Source: Mycobacterium florentinum
Lineage (GTDB): Bacteria; Actinomycetota; Actinomycetes; Mycobacteriales; Mycobacteriaceae
Assembly: GCF_010730355.1 (NCBI RefSeq)
Contig: NZ_AP022576.1
Location: 5,022,001 to 5,086,000, forward strand
Direction: 5' to 3'
DNA length: 64,000 bases
Below the pieces are notes generated by a model, which was given only the letters and a program-made list of their open reading frames with translations, was not told where the DNA came from and made no database searches. Position numbers and translations under genes: made by a program. Of this stretch, positions 24,804 to 32,811 are shown in pieces (position 1 is the first letter of the stretch; each line of letters starts with the position of its first letter).

Positions 24804-25759
24804 TGGCCGGCGCATTCGCCAACACCCTTCGGCCCGCGATCATGGCCGCCAGCCGGCGCCCAGGATTGCGGCGTGCCGCCGAGGGGCTGCCGGTCACCCG
24901 CAAGGTGGTGCACCGCTTCGTTCCCGGCGAGACGATCGGATCGGCGCTCAATAGCGTTGCTGTCCTGCGTTATTCGAACCGCCTGGTCAGCGTCGACTAT
25001 CTGGGCGAGGACGTCCTGAACGTCGACGGCGCCGATGCGGCGGTGCGGATCTACCTCGACCTGATCGAGAATTCGGGCCGGCTGGGCGAATCCGGCGACA
25101 TTGCGCCTTTGGAAGTCTCGGTGAAGTTGTCCGCGCTGGGGCAGTCGCTGGAAGGCGACGGCGAGAAGATTGCCCGGGAGAACGCCTGGTCGATCTGCGA
25201 CGCGGCGCGGCGCGCCGGGGTCTGGGTGACGGTGGACGCCGAGAACCACACCACCACCGATTCGACACTGTCCATCGTGCGCGATCTGCGGGCCGAATTT
25301 CCTTGGCTGGGCGCGGTTTTGCAGGCCTACCTGAAGCGCACGCTGGGCGACTGCCGGGAATTCGCCGGGGCCCGGATCCGGCTCTGCAAGGGCGCCTACG
25401 ACGAACCGGCATCGGTGGCCTATCGCGACCGCGATGAGGTCACCGACTCGTACCTGGCCTGCCTGCGGGTGCTGATGGCCGGCTCGGGGTATCCGATGGT
25501 GGCCTCGCATGACCCCGCGATCATCGAGGCGGTCCCGGCCATCGTCGGCGAATCGGGCCGTGGCACGGATGGTTTCGAATACCAGATGCTGTACGGCATT
25601 CGTGACGACGAGCAGCGCCGACTGGCCGACGCCGGCAACCACGTGCGGGTCTACGTGCCGTTTGGCACGCAGTGGTACGGATACTTCATGCGCCGGCTCG
25701 CCGAACGGCCCGCCAACCTGACGTTCTTCCTGCGAGCTCTGGCCCAACGCGGGCACTGA
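24803..25759 (+). CDS. pruB: Proline dehydrogenase PruB
   Basis: This 318-residue monofunctional FAD enzyme oxidises proline to pyrroline-5-carboxylate, passing electrons to the quinone pool. The beta-barrel blocks include VSVKLSALGQSLEGDG, WVTVDAENHTTTDSTL, RIRLCKGAYDEPASVAYRD and the C-terminal VRVYVPFGTQWYGYFMRRLAERPAN, which carries the RR proline-binding pair. It overlaps pruA by one base and is followed by a strong inverted repeat. Confidence 0.94.
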   Translation: MAGAFANTLRPAIMAASRRPGLRRAAEGLPVTRKVVHRFVPGETIGSALNSVAVLRYSNRLVSVDYLGEDVLNVDGADAAVRIYLDLIENSGRLGESGDIAPLEVSVKLSALGQSLEGDGEKIARENAWSICDAARRAGVWVTVDAENHTTTDSTLSIVRDLRAEFPWLGAVLQAYLKRTLGDCREFAGARIRLCKGAYDEPASVAYRDRDEVTDSYLACLRVLMAGSGYPMVASHDPAIIEAVPAIVGESGRGTDGFEYQMLYGIRDDEQRRLADAGNHVRVYVPFGTQWYGYFMRRLAERPANLTFFLRALAQRGH

Positions 25760-25772
25760 GTGTGCATCCACG

Positions 25773-25836
25773 GCGTCGAGTGTGCGCTCAGGGCGGTGAG
25801 TGCGCGCCCAGGGCGCCGTCAGCGCACACTCGACGC
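25773..25836. repeat. Inverted repeat with perfect 16-bp arms after pruB
   Basis: GCGTCGAGTGTGCGCT (25773-25788) pairs exactly with AGCGCACACTCGACGC (25821-25836) around 32 bases. The loop itself holds another GAGTGCGC unit, and two GAGTGTGC units (25757-25764, 25778-25785) precede it. It could terminate both pruB and the convergent TetR gene. A related copy lies at 49211-49267, so this may be a dispersed mycobacterial palindrome. Confidence 0.6.
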
Positions 25837-25852
25837 GGTCACCCGGCGAACG

Positions 25853-26467
25853 CTATTGAGCGCGGCGCGGTCGTGGGCGCTCGCTGGCGAAGCCGCGTAC
25901 CACATGGGCGCAGACGAACTCGGTGACTACCTTGGGGTCGTCCATATCCCGGATCGGTGACGGAGTGCTGAACAGCGAGAACAGGATTCGCGCGAACCAT
26001 TCGCCCGCGGCTTCGATGTCGAGGTCCTTGCGGACGTCGCCGGTCAGCTTGGCCGCAGACAGATAGGGCGAGAGGAAGTCCACGCATTCACGCAGCAGCA
26101 CCGCCGCGTCCTTGGTCAGCAGCAGGCTGATCGCTTCTTCGTCGAAGTACTCCTCGGACGCCATCACCCGTCGTGCCTGCGTCACGAATACCGCGGCCGC
26201 ACACAGCTTGTCCTCGAGCGTGCCGCCCCCGTCCATCGCCATGGACATCTCGCGATAGAACCACTCCGACGCATGCTCGGCGCACGCCTCGATGATCGCG
26301 GCCTTGTCGCTGAAGTATTCGTAGATGGTGCTGCGGGACACCCCGGCCCGCTTGGCGATGTCGACGATCGTCGCCTTCTGCAAACCCTGCTTGCCGAAGC
26401 ACCAAAACGCGGACTCGACGATGAGCTCGCGGGTATCGGCCGCCTGGGCCAAGTCCGAAGCCGTCAT
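25853..26467 (-). CDS. TetR-family regulator at the end of the igr-like operon
   Basis: This 204-residue protein has a TetR N-terminal helix-turn-helix (residues about 14-60) with ATIVDIAKRAGVSRSTIYEYF, and a divergent ligand domain. It starts 24 bases after the stop of the Ltp2-like gene, in the same direction, so it is probably the last cistron of the cluster and may repress it, with an acyl-CoA as likely signal. Ligand and operator are unknown; the divergent promoter at 32.6-32.8 kb is the first place to look. It does not look like KstR or KstR2, judged from memory. Confidence 0.82.
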   Translation of the reverse strand: MTASDLAQAADTRELIVESAFWCFGKQGLQKATIVDIAKRAGVSRSTIYEYFSDKAAIIEACAEHASEWFYREMSMAMDGGGTLEDKLCAAAVFVTQARRVMASEEYFDEEAISLLLTKDAAVLLRECVDFLSPYLSAAKLTGDVRKDLDIEAAGEWFARILFSLFSTPSPIRDMDDPKVVTEFVCAHVVRGFASERPRPRRAQ

Positions 26468-26491
26468 GGCCCCCTCCCCTTCACGACGCGC

Positions 26492-27658
26492 CTACCCGGC
26501 CGGCGCGAGAATCAAGCCACTCGTCGGCACCCCGGTGCCGGAGGTGACCAACACGTGTTCGACGTTGTCGACCTGGTTGTACGACGTCCCCCGAACCTGA
26601 CGCACGCCTTCGGTGATCCCGTTCATACCGTGGATATAGGCCTCGCCGAGCAACCCGCCATTGGTGTTGATCGGGAATTCCCCGCCCAGCGACAGCCGCT
26701 GCACGGTGGCGAAGTCTTTGGCCTCGCCCCGCCCGCAGAAGCCGAGCTCCTCGAGCTGGGTGAACACGAACGGCGTGAAATGGTCGTAGATGAACGCGGT
26801 TTGGATGTCCTGGGGTTTGAGGCCCGAGTCACGCCATAGCCGGTCGGCGACCACGCCCATCTCCGGGAGTCCGGTGATGTCGTTGCGGTAGTAGCTGGTC
26901 ATCATTTCCCCGTCGGCGGCCGCGCCCTGCGCGGCGGCGGTGATGATCGCCGGCGGTTGCTTCAGGTCGCGGGCGCGTTCGGCACTGGTCACCACCAGTG
27001 CGACACCGCCGTCGCTCTCCTGACAGCAATCCAGCAGTCGCAGCACGGGTTCGACGATCCAGCGGGACTTCTGGTGGTCTTCCAGCGTGATCGGGCGCTG
27101 ATAGAACCACGCGTCGGGATTGGTTGCGGCGTGCTTACGGTCGATGACGGCGATACGGCCGAAGTCGGAGTTGGTGACCCCATAGGTCGACATGTAGCGC
27201 TGCGCGTGCATCGCGACCCACGATGCGGGAGTGAGCAATCCGAATGGCGCGTAGTGCGCCATGAACAGCGGTGTCTCCGCCATGCTGCGTCCGCTGCCGC
27301 CGAACCGGAATCCCGAGCGTTCGTTGAAGGCACGCCAGCACACCACCACATCGGCGACACCGGTTGCGACGGCCATCGCCGCATGCACGACGGTGCCCGC
27401 GGCCGCACCACCGCCGTGATGCACGCGGGAGAAGAAGCTGAGGTCGCCGATGCCGACATTGCGGGCGATGTCGATCTCGTCGCTGGAGTCCATCGTGAAG
27501 GTGACCATGCCGTCGACGTCGGCGGGCGTCAGGCCCGCGTCGTCGAGTGCGGCGCTGACCGCCTCGCACGCCAATTGCAGCTCGCTGCGCCCGGATTCCT
27601 TGGAGAACTCGGTCTGGCCGATGCCCGCGATCGCGGTTGCGCCGGGAAGCCGGCTCAT
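26492..27658 (-). CDS. Ltp2-like thiolase-superfamily aldolase
   Basis: This 388-residue protein of the SCP-x thiolase group resembles Ltp2, the retro-aldolase that cleaves the last side-chain carbons from the steroid C17. Typical blocks are TAIAGIGQTEFSK, SRVHHGGGAAAGTV, the Tyr291 region AFIYDHFTPFV and Tyr341 in EAYIHGMNG. Ltp2 is reported to use tyrosines and not the thiolase cysteine; both tyrosines are present and no Cys lies at the usual nucleophile place. ATG 27658 overlaps the MaoC stop by four bases. It depends on a DUF35 partner, present here as a separate gene (29234-29644). The substrate could be a sterol or another CoA thioester. Confidence 0.82.
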   Translation of the reverse strand: MSRLPGATAIAGIGQTEFSKESGRSELQLACEAVSAALDDAGLTPADVDGMVTFTMDSSDEIDIARNVGIGDLSFFSRVHHGGGAAAGTVVHAAMAVATGVADVVVCWRAFNERSGFRFGGSGRSMAETPLFMAHYAPFGLLTPASWVAMHAQRYMSTYGVTNSDFGRIAVIDRKHAATNPDAWFYQRPITLEDHQKSRWIVEPVLRLLDCCQESDGGVALVVTSAERARDLKQPPAIITAAAQGAAADGEMMTSYYRNDITGLPEMGVVADRLWRDSGLKPQDIQTAFIYDHFTPFVFTQLEELGFCGRGEAKDFATVQRLSLGGEFPINTNGGLLGEAYIHGMNGITEGVRQVRGTSYNQVDNVEHVLVTSGTGVPTSGLILAPAG

Positions 27659-28110
27659 GCGCCCGCTCCGTCGAGCAGGCTGAGGATCGCGGTGCCCGAG
27701 ACATGATCGCCAAGGCTGTTGGCGCCCCTGAAGGTAACCTCGACGAAGTTCTCGCTCCCCGCCCCTTCGGTCTTGCCGGTCACGCTGCCGGTGAAGCGCA
27801 GCGGGTCGTCGGGGAAGCACGGCACGCCCAGGCGGATGGACAGATTCTTGACCATCGCCTCGGGGCCGGCCCAGTCGGTGAGGAAGCGCACGCAATACCC
27901 GTTGGTGGTCAAGATGTTCATGAACAGGTTGGGCGAGCCCTGCTTCTTGGCGTATTCGACATCGTGGTGCACCGGCATGAAGTCACGCGAGGCGATCGCG
28001 CCGGCCACGATCATCGTTGTGGTGATCGGGATTTCGAGCGGGGTGACCTCGTCCCCGATGTTGATGTCGGCCCACTTCAAGGTGGTGGTGCGGTTTGCGG
28101 TCGTCGTCAT
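27655..28110 (-). CDS. MaoC-like enoyl-CoA hydratase, ChsH1-like
   Basis: This 151-residue single hot-dog hydratase carries the catalytic pattern D-x-x-P-V-H-H-D in SRDFMPVHHDVEYAK, as in ChsH1 of the cholesterol igr operon. ChsH1 works only as a complex with the MaoC half of ChsH2; the corresponding half here is probably the protein at 29641-30192. The start at ATG 28110 is 11 bases after the stop of the upstream dehydrogenase. The stop overlaps the aldolase start by four bases. It would hydrate the 2,3-enoyl-CoA made by the two acyl-CoA dehydrogenases. Confidence 0.8.
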   Translation of the reverse strand: MTTTANRTTTLKWADINIGDEVTPLEIPITTTMIVAGAIASRDFMPVHHDVEYAKKQGSPNLFMNILTTNGYCVRFLTDWAGPEAMVKNLSIRLGVPCFPDDPLRFTGSVTGKTEGAGSENFVEVTFRGANSLGDHVSGTAILSLLDGAGA

Positions 28111-28121
28111 CGGTTTCCTTC

Positions 28122-29222
28122 TCAGTAGGTGCTGCCGATACCGGCCAGCTGCGCGGGGGCGGGACCAAGAGCGAGCTCGTTGTGCTTGGCCCAGAGGAAA
28201 TAGCGGTGCAGGGGATAGGTGATGTCGATCCCGATGCCGCCGTGCACGTGCTGGGTGGTGGACGCGACACGGGCGCCCGCGTCGGCGGCCCAGAACTTCG
28301 CGATGCGCGCCGCCCGCCCAGCGTCTGTCAAGGGGCGCTCGTTCGCGATCAGCCAGGCCGCGTGCCACGTGGTCCAGCGCATCGCCTCGACGTCGATGAA
28401 CGCGTCGGCCAGCCGCTGTTGCACGGCCTGGAAGCTGCCGATCGGACGCCCGAATTGCTCACGCCCGCTGGTGTATTCCGCGGCGATCTGCAGGGCCCGC
28501 TCCGCCACGCCGAGCTGGATCGCGCACAGCCCGAGCAGCGCCCGGGTGTACAGGGATTCGATCGGTCCGTCCAGCCGGTCGGCCGCCGAAACGGTTGCAC
28601 CATCGAGGAATACGTCGGCATGCGGTTCACGGCTGGTGGTCGCGACCGGGCGGATCTCGACGCCGGGGGCATCGCAGGCCAGCAGGAACAGACTGACCTG
28701 ATCGTCGTCGGTGCCGGCGGGCACCAGCACGGTGTCGGCGAGCTGGGCGGCCGGTACCAGTTCTTTGGCGCCGTCCAGCCGCCAGTTCTGGCCGTCGCGA
28801 ACGGCTTTGGTGGCCGGGCTCGTCGGGTCGGAACGCCCGGGTTCTTGCAGCCCGGCGGTCACGATGCGTGTTCCGGAGATGACGCCGGGCAAGAATCTTT
28901 GCTGCTGCTCCGGATTCCCGTGCCGGGCAATCGAATCCGCGCCCAGCACCAAGGTCGCATAGGCCGGCACCGGGGCCACGCTGCGACCCACTTCGGCCAG
29001 CAGCACGCCGAGTTCCAGGAAGCCGCCGCCGTTACCGCCCAACGATTCCGGCAACCCGGCACCCAGTAGATCGGAGGCCGCGAGTTCCTTCCAGAGTGCG
29101 GCGTCGTAGCGGATCTCGCCGGCTTCGAGTTCGGTGAGTCGCTCCGGGGTGGCGCGACGCTCGAACAGCTCGCGGGCCAGCTTGCGGATGGTCTCTTGTT
29201 CTTCGGTGAAGGTGAAGTCCAT
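28122..29222 (-). CDS. Acyl-CoA dehydrogenase, ChsE1/FadE28-like subunit
   Basis: This 366-residue flavoprotein has the acyl-CoA dehydrogenase fold from MDFTFTEEQETIRKLAREL to YPLHRYFLWAKHNELALG. Text such as GLPESLGGNGGGFLELGVLLAEVGRSVAPVPA and HVHGGIGIDITYPLHRYF resembles the smaller, FAD-contacting partner of the heterotetrameric alpha2beta2 dehydrogenases (FadE28-type) that act on short steroid side chains. It is separated from its probable partner (30189-31394) by the MaoC and DUF35 genes, an order different from the adjacent pair in the igr operon. Confidence 0.8.
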   Translation of the reverse strand: MDFTFTEEQETIRKLARELFERRATPERLTELEAGEIRYDAALWKELAASDLLGAGLPESLGGNGGGFLELGVLLAEVGRSVAPVPAYATLVLGADSIARHGNPEQQQRFLPGVISGTRIVTAGLQEPGRSDPTSPATKAVRDGQNWRLDGAKELVPAAQLADTVLVPAGTDDDQVSLFLLACDAPGVEIRPVATTSREPHADVFLDGATVSAADRLDGPIESLYTRALLGLCAIQLGVAERALQIAAEYTSGREQFGRPIGSFQAVQQRLADAFIDVEAMRWTTWHAAWLIANERPLTDAGRAARIAKFWAADAGARVASTTQHVHGGIGIDITYPLHRYFLWAKHNELALGPAPAQLAGIGSTY

Positions 29223-29233
29223 GACTCCTGGGC

Positions 29234-29644
29234 CTAGCTGCTCGGCCGGAACTGGTGCAGCACAAGGTCTTCGGAACCAGAACCGTCGAATGCCTGGTAG
29301 AAAACCTCGACCGGCATTCCGACGGTAACGTCCGCCGGGTCGATCTCACACAGGTTCGACACCAGCCGCACCCCTTCGTCGAGCTCCACAAGCACCACGA
29401 TGTAGGGGTACTCGAAGAACGGGAACTTGGGTTCGTGCGGCATCACGTAGCTGTAGACGGTGCCGCGGCCCGAGGATTCGATGGCTTCCCACTCCAGGGA
29501 ACGGCAGTGCGGGCACATGGGCCGCGCGGGATTGCGCAGCGTTCCACATCCCTTGCAGCGCTGGATCAGCAGCTTGTGCTCGCGCAGCCCGTTCCAGAAG
29601 AACTCGGTGTCCGGACTGATGGCCGGGGCCAGCCGGGTGCTCAT
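29234..29644 (-). CDS. DUF35/OB-fold zinc-ribbon protein (free-standing ChsH2 C-terminal domain)
   Basis: This 136-residue protein has a zinc ribbon CKGCG-TLRNPARPMCPHC near residues 31-48, followed by an OB-fold (GTVYSYVMPHEPKFPFFEYPYIVVLVELDEG). In ChsH2 this same domain follows the hydratase on one chain and binds Ltp2 to give the active aldolase. Here it starts at ATG 29644, four bases overlapping the upstream MaoC stop (ATGA), so the two domains are separate but translationally coupled. It is the likely partner of the Ltp2-like protein. Confidence 0.85.
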   Translation of the reverse strand: MSTRLAPAISPDTEFFWNGLREHKLLIQRCKGCGTLRNPARPMCPHCRSLEWEAIESSGRGTVYSYVMPHEPKFPFFEYPYIVVLVELDEGVRLVSNLCEIDPADVTVGMPVEVFYQAFDGSGSEDLVLHQFRPSS

Positions 29645-30192
29645 GCGGTCTCCGGCTTGAAGCGCAGCACCCGAAATCGCTGCCGGCCCAACACTTCGCC
29701 GTTCTGATCGGAGTAGGTGATCACCCAGGTCAGGAAGAAGCCGGATCCCTTCGCCGTCTTCTTCTCCTCGGAGACCTCCTCGAACACCGACGTCGCGCTG
29801 ATCACGTCGCCGAGCCGGGGGTAGCGCTCGATCTCGAATTCCGAGTTGGTCGCCACCGTGCTGCTGTATCCGGCGTCGTCGAGGAACGCCGTGGGGTTGT
29901 CCTTGATCTCCATCGGCGCGCCGCCGCGCTCTCCGATCCCCTCCAGCTTGGGCGACGGCATCGTCCAGGTCTGCAACATCACCGGCGGCGACACGATGCC
30001 GGTGAACCGCGACGCGGCCGCGAACTCCGGATCGAGGTACACCGGGTTCATGTCGTCGAGCGCGTAGGCCCAATGCCGGATCATCGGCTGGTTCACCGGA
30101 TCCGGTGCCACGGTGGGCTTTCCGCTGCCCGCGGTGGGCTTATTGACGAGCCCCCGCAACTTGGCGAGGAACTCGGGATCTTGGTTGGTCAC
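29641..30192 (-). CDS. MaoC-like protein, free-standing ChsH2 N-terminal domain
   Basis: This 183-residue hot-dog protein has LDDMNPVYLDPEFAAAS at the site where active hydratases have D-x-x-P-x-H; Tyr replaces the catalytic His. In ChsH1-ChsH2, ChsH1 supplies the active site and ChsH2 the acyl pocket, which fits this change. The N-terminal lead (MTNQDPEFLAKLRGLVNKPT) resembles ChsH2. GTG 30192 overlaps the dehydrogenase stop by four bases, and its own stop overlaps the DUF35 start. Confidence 0.82.
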   Translation of the reverse strand: MTNQDPEFLAKLRGLVNKPTAGSGKPTVAPDPVNQPMIRHWAYALDDMNPVYLDPEFAAASRFTGIVSPPVMLQTWTMPSPKLEGIGERGGAPMEIKDNPTAFLDDAGYSSTVATNSEFEIERYPRLGDVISATSVFEEVSEEKKTAKGSGFFLTWVITYSDQNGEVLGRQRFRVLRFKPETA

Positions 30193-31394
30193 GTGCTGGA
30201 TCCTCCTGACTTGTCTGTGGCCCGTAGGTCGCGAGGTGCTCGCGGCATGCCCAATCCCGCCATAGCGATGATGTCACGTTGAATTTCGTTGGCTCCGCCG
30301 CCGAACGTGTTGATGACCGCGAACCGGTACGCGGACTCCAGTGCCCCGCGCAGCGGTGCATCGTTGCCCCGGCGTAATCCGTTGTGGTCCAGCACTTCCA
30401 GCAATTGGCGGGCCACCTGTTGGGTGAGTTCGGTGCCGAACACCTTGGCGGCCGACGCCTCGCCCATGTTGAGCACGCCCTTGGTCATCGCCGCATTGAC
30501 CCGCATGTTGACCAGCTTGTACGCGGCGACCTGCGCTTCGACCCGGGCCAGGGTCAGCCGAACCCACGGCTGGTCGATGACGCGCCCGTCGTCGAGCTCG
30601 GTGCGACGGGCCCAGTCCAGTGTCTTCTCGAACAGCGGCTCGAGCGCACCGAGATTGCCCAGGGCCGCGCGCTCGAAGTTCAACTGCGTGGTGATCAGCT
30701 GCCAGCCTTGATGCTCACCGCCGACCAGGGCGCTGGCCGGGACCCGCACGTTGTCGTAGAACGTGTAGAAGGTGGAAATGCCCGGCATGGTGTGCAACGG
30801 CTGCCAGGAGAAACCGGGCGACGACGTCGGCACGATGAGGATCGAAATCCCCTTGTGCTTCTTGGCATTCGGATCGGTGCGGGCGGCCAGCCAGATGTAG
30901 TCGGCATACGCGGCGCCGCTGGTGAACATCTTCTGCCCGTTGATCACGTAGTCGTCTCCGTCGCGAACCGCGGTGGTACGTACCGATGCCAGGTCGCTGC
31001 CGGCCCCGGGCTCGGAATACCCGATCGCGAACTCGACGCTCCCGTCGAGAATCGACGGCAGGAACCTCTGCTTCTGTTCTTCGGTGCCGCACTGCATCAG
31101 CGTCGGCCCGACCGTGTTGAGCGTCACCAGCGGGATCGGAGCGTCGACCCGGCGTGCCTCCTCGGAGAAGATGAACTGCTCGATCGCCGAGAAGCCGCGC
31201 CCGCCATACTCTTTGGGCCAGCCGACGCCGAGCAGATCGGCCGCGGCCAGGGCGCGCACGCACTCGCGTACTTCCGGCCCGCCCTCGATGCGATCCTTGA
31301 TCGCGTCAATGCGCTCGGGTGTCATCACCCGTTCCAGCGTGCTGCGGATCTCGGCGCGCAACTGCTCCTGCTCGGGTGTGTACTCGAGGTGCAT
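30189..31394 (-). CDS. Acyl-CoA dehydrogenase, ChsE2/FadE29-like subunit
   Basis: This 401-residue flavoprotein carries the standard blocks YSEPGAGSDLASVRT (flavin-adenine loop), NGQKMFTSGA and C-terminal GGGANEIQRDIIAMAG, typical of the FadE29-like partner that carries the catalytic base. It starts 3 bases after the P450 stop and is linked to the MaoC gene by a GTGA overlap. With the FadE28-like subunit at 28122-29222 it should form an alpha2beta2 dehydrogenase for a bulky acyl-CoA. Confidence 0.83.
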   Translation of the reverse strand: MHLEYTPEQEQLRAEIRSTLERVMTPERIDAIKDRIEGGPEVRECVRALAAADLLGVGWPKEYGGRGFSAIEQFIFSEEARRVDAPIPLVTLNTVGPTLMQCGTEEQKQRFLPSILDGSVEFAIGYSEPGAGSDLASVRTTAVRDGDDYVINGQKMFTSGAAYADYIWLAARTDPNAKKHKGISILIVPTSSPGFSWQPLHTMPGISTFYTFYDNVRVPASALVGGEHQGWQLITTQLNFERAALGNLGALEPLFEKTLDWARRTELDDGRVIDQPWVRLTLARVEAQVAAYKLVNMRVNAAMTKGVLNMGEASAAKVFGTELTQQVARQLLEVLDHNGLRRGNDAPLRGALESAYRFAVINTFGGGANEIQRDIIAMAGLGMPRAPRDLRATDKSGGSST

Positions 31395-31397
31395 CGC

Positions 31398-32600
31398 TCA
31401 GCCGCCCGTCCCGAGCCGCACCGGCATGCGCTTGACTCCCGGCACCATCGTGGCCCGCATCCGGTCCACCTCACCCACCAACTCCAGCGTCGGGAAGCGC
31501 CGCAGCAGTTCGTCGAACATGACCGTGGCTTCCAGGCGCGCCAATTGGGCACCGATGCAGGAATGTTCGCCGCAACCGAACGCGATGTGCGGGTTCGGAT
31601 GCCGGGTCACCCTGAATTCTTCGGAGTCCGAACCGAATATGTCCTCATCCCGGTTGGCCGAGCCGTACAGCATCACCACCACCTCGCCGGCGCGGATCCG
31701 CTGACCGCGGATCTCGACATCGGCGGTCGCGGTGCGGGCCATGTGAACCACCGGGCTGTTCCACCGCAGCATCTCCTCGACGGCGGCCGGGATCAGCGTC
31801 GGGTCCTCGACCAGCAGGCGGCGCTGGCCGGGGTGGGCGATCAGCGCGAGTGTGCCGAGCGCGATTAGATTGCGGGTGGTTTCGTTTCCGGCGACCAGCA
31901 ACAGGAACGCGAAGTTGAGCAGGTCCTCGTCGGTGAGCCGTTCCTCGTCGATCTCGGCGTCGGCCAACACGGACAGCAAATCGTCGCGGGGATGGATGCG
32001 CCGGGCGGCGATCAGCTGCTGGAAGTACTCGTAGAGTTGCCCGGCCGCCACCAGCGGGTCGAGCTCGATCTCCGGATCGGCCGTTCCGGTGGCCGCATCC
32101 GACCAGGCCCGGAATTGCTCCCAGTCGTCGGGCGGGGCGCCGATCAACTCGGCGATCATCCTCGTCGGAAGGGGAGCGGCGATCTGTTCGGCGAACTCGT
32201 GGACCGAACCCGGTTCGATGCCATCGAGAATGCCCGCCACGATCTCGCGGATCTTCGGCTCGAGCACCGACACCCGGCGCCGGGTGAATCCCGAGTTGAT
32301 CAGCTTGCGCATCTGCCGGTGGCGCGGTGGGTCGGTGAAGATGAGGCTGCCCTGCTGCACCGGGTTGGGCAGCTGCGGATCGGGAATGGTGACGCCCTGG
32401 GTCGAGGTGAACAGGGCAGGGTTGCTCGACACGAAGCGGATGTCCTCGTACTTCAGCAGCGCCCAGAAATTGGTGACGTCGTTCCAGCACACCGGCGCGC
32501 TTGCGCGCAGTTCCCGGTACGCCGGGTAGGGATTGCCCGCATAGAAGTCGGGGGAGTGCAATGGAAAACTCGGCGAGCGCAGCGGTGGATGAGTCTGCAC
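31398..32600 (-). CDS. Cytochrome P450 (first of two paralogs)
   Basis: This 400-residue soluble P450 has the heme loop FGCGEHSCIGAQLAR (Cys near residue 348), the I-helix AGNETTRN and an ExxR in EEMLRWN-type text. GTG 32600 was chosen: it follows GGGAGG at 6 bases and gives VQTHPPLRSPSF, parallel to the MQTSFPLHSPDF start of the paralog at 36491-37654; ATG 32642 is the alternative and has no ribosome-binding site. It heads the igr-like operon, where cyp125 stands in the cholesterol version, but its heme loop differs from CYP125. It would need a ferredoxin such as FdxC. Substrate unknown. Confidence 0.88.
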   Translation of the reverse strand: MQTHPPLRSPSFPLHSPDFYAGNPYPAYRELRASAPVCWNDVTNFWALLKYEDIRFVSSNPALFTSTQGVTIPDPQLPNPVQQGSLIFTDPPRHRQMRKLINSGFTRRRVSVLEPKIREIVAGILDGIEPGSVHEFAEQIAAPLPTRMIAELIGAPPDDWEQFRAWSDAATGTADPEIELDPLVAAGQLYEYFQQLIAARRIHPRDDLLSVLADAEIDEERLTDEDLLNFAFLLLVAGNETTRNLIALGTLALIAHPGQRRLLVEDPTLIPAAVEEMLRWNSPVVHMARTATADVEIRGQRIRAGEVVVMLYGSANRDEDIFGSDSEEFRVTRHPNPHIAFGCGEHSCIGAQLARLEATVMFDELLRRFPTLELVGEVDRMRATMVPGVKRMPVRLGTGG

Positions 32601-32669
32601 GGCCGGCCTCCCTGGCGCTTCGGCGGGATCGCAATCCGACATATTGCCGCAAAGTGTCCTGCGACGTTG

Positions 32670-32699
32670 TGTCTACTCTGAGCTGCCCAACCCTGTCAA
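32670..32699 (-). promoter_or_regulatory. Candidate SigA promoter of the P450/igr-like operon
   Basis: On the minus strand a perfect TTGACA (32699-32694) is followed 18 bases later by TAGACA (32675-32670). The start of transcription would be near 32662, about 60 bases before GTG 32600 and 20 before ATG 32642. Confidence 0.4.
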
Positions 32700-32740
32700 T
32701 ATGTCTGCAACGCGTGTAATAGCCCGGAATTCACGAGATT

Positions 32741-32756
32741 GGTGATTGACGTCACA
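32741..32756. promoter_or_regulatory. Candidate Crp-type site in the P450 / aldehyde dehydrogenase divergent promoter
   Basis: GGTGATTGACGTCACA fits NGTGA-N6-TCACA, as does the site at 1409-1424. It lies 41 bases upstream of the P450 -35 hexamer and 55 bases before the ALDH start. It also contains the TGACGTCA palindrome. A second palindrome, GGTGTACACC, follows at 32765-32774 and may be a TetR operator. Confidence 0.45.
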
Positions 32757-32811
32757 GGTGCATGGGTGTACACCGGGTGTTTAGATGACCGACCGTCGGG
32801 TGAGGATGCAG

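Noticed and set aside
27659..27895. N-terminal extension of the Ltp2-like gene to 27895
   Set aside because: It overlaps the MaoC gene in another frame, and the family begins near MSRLPGATAIAGIG.
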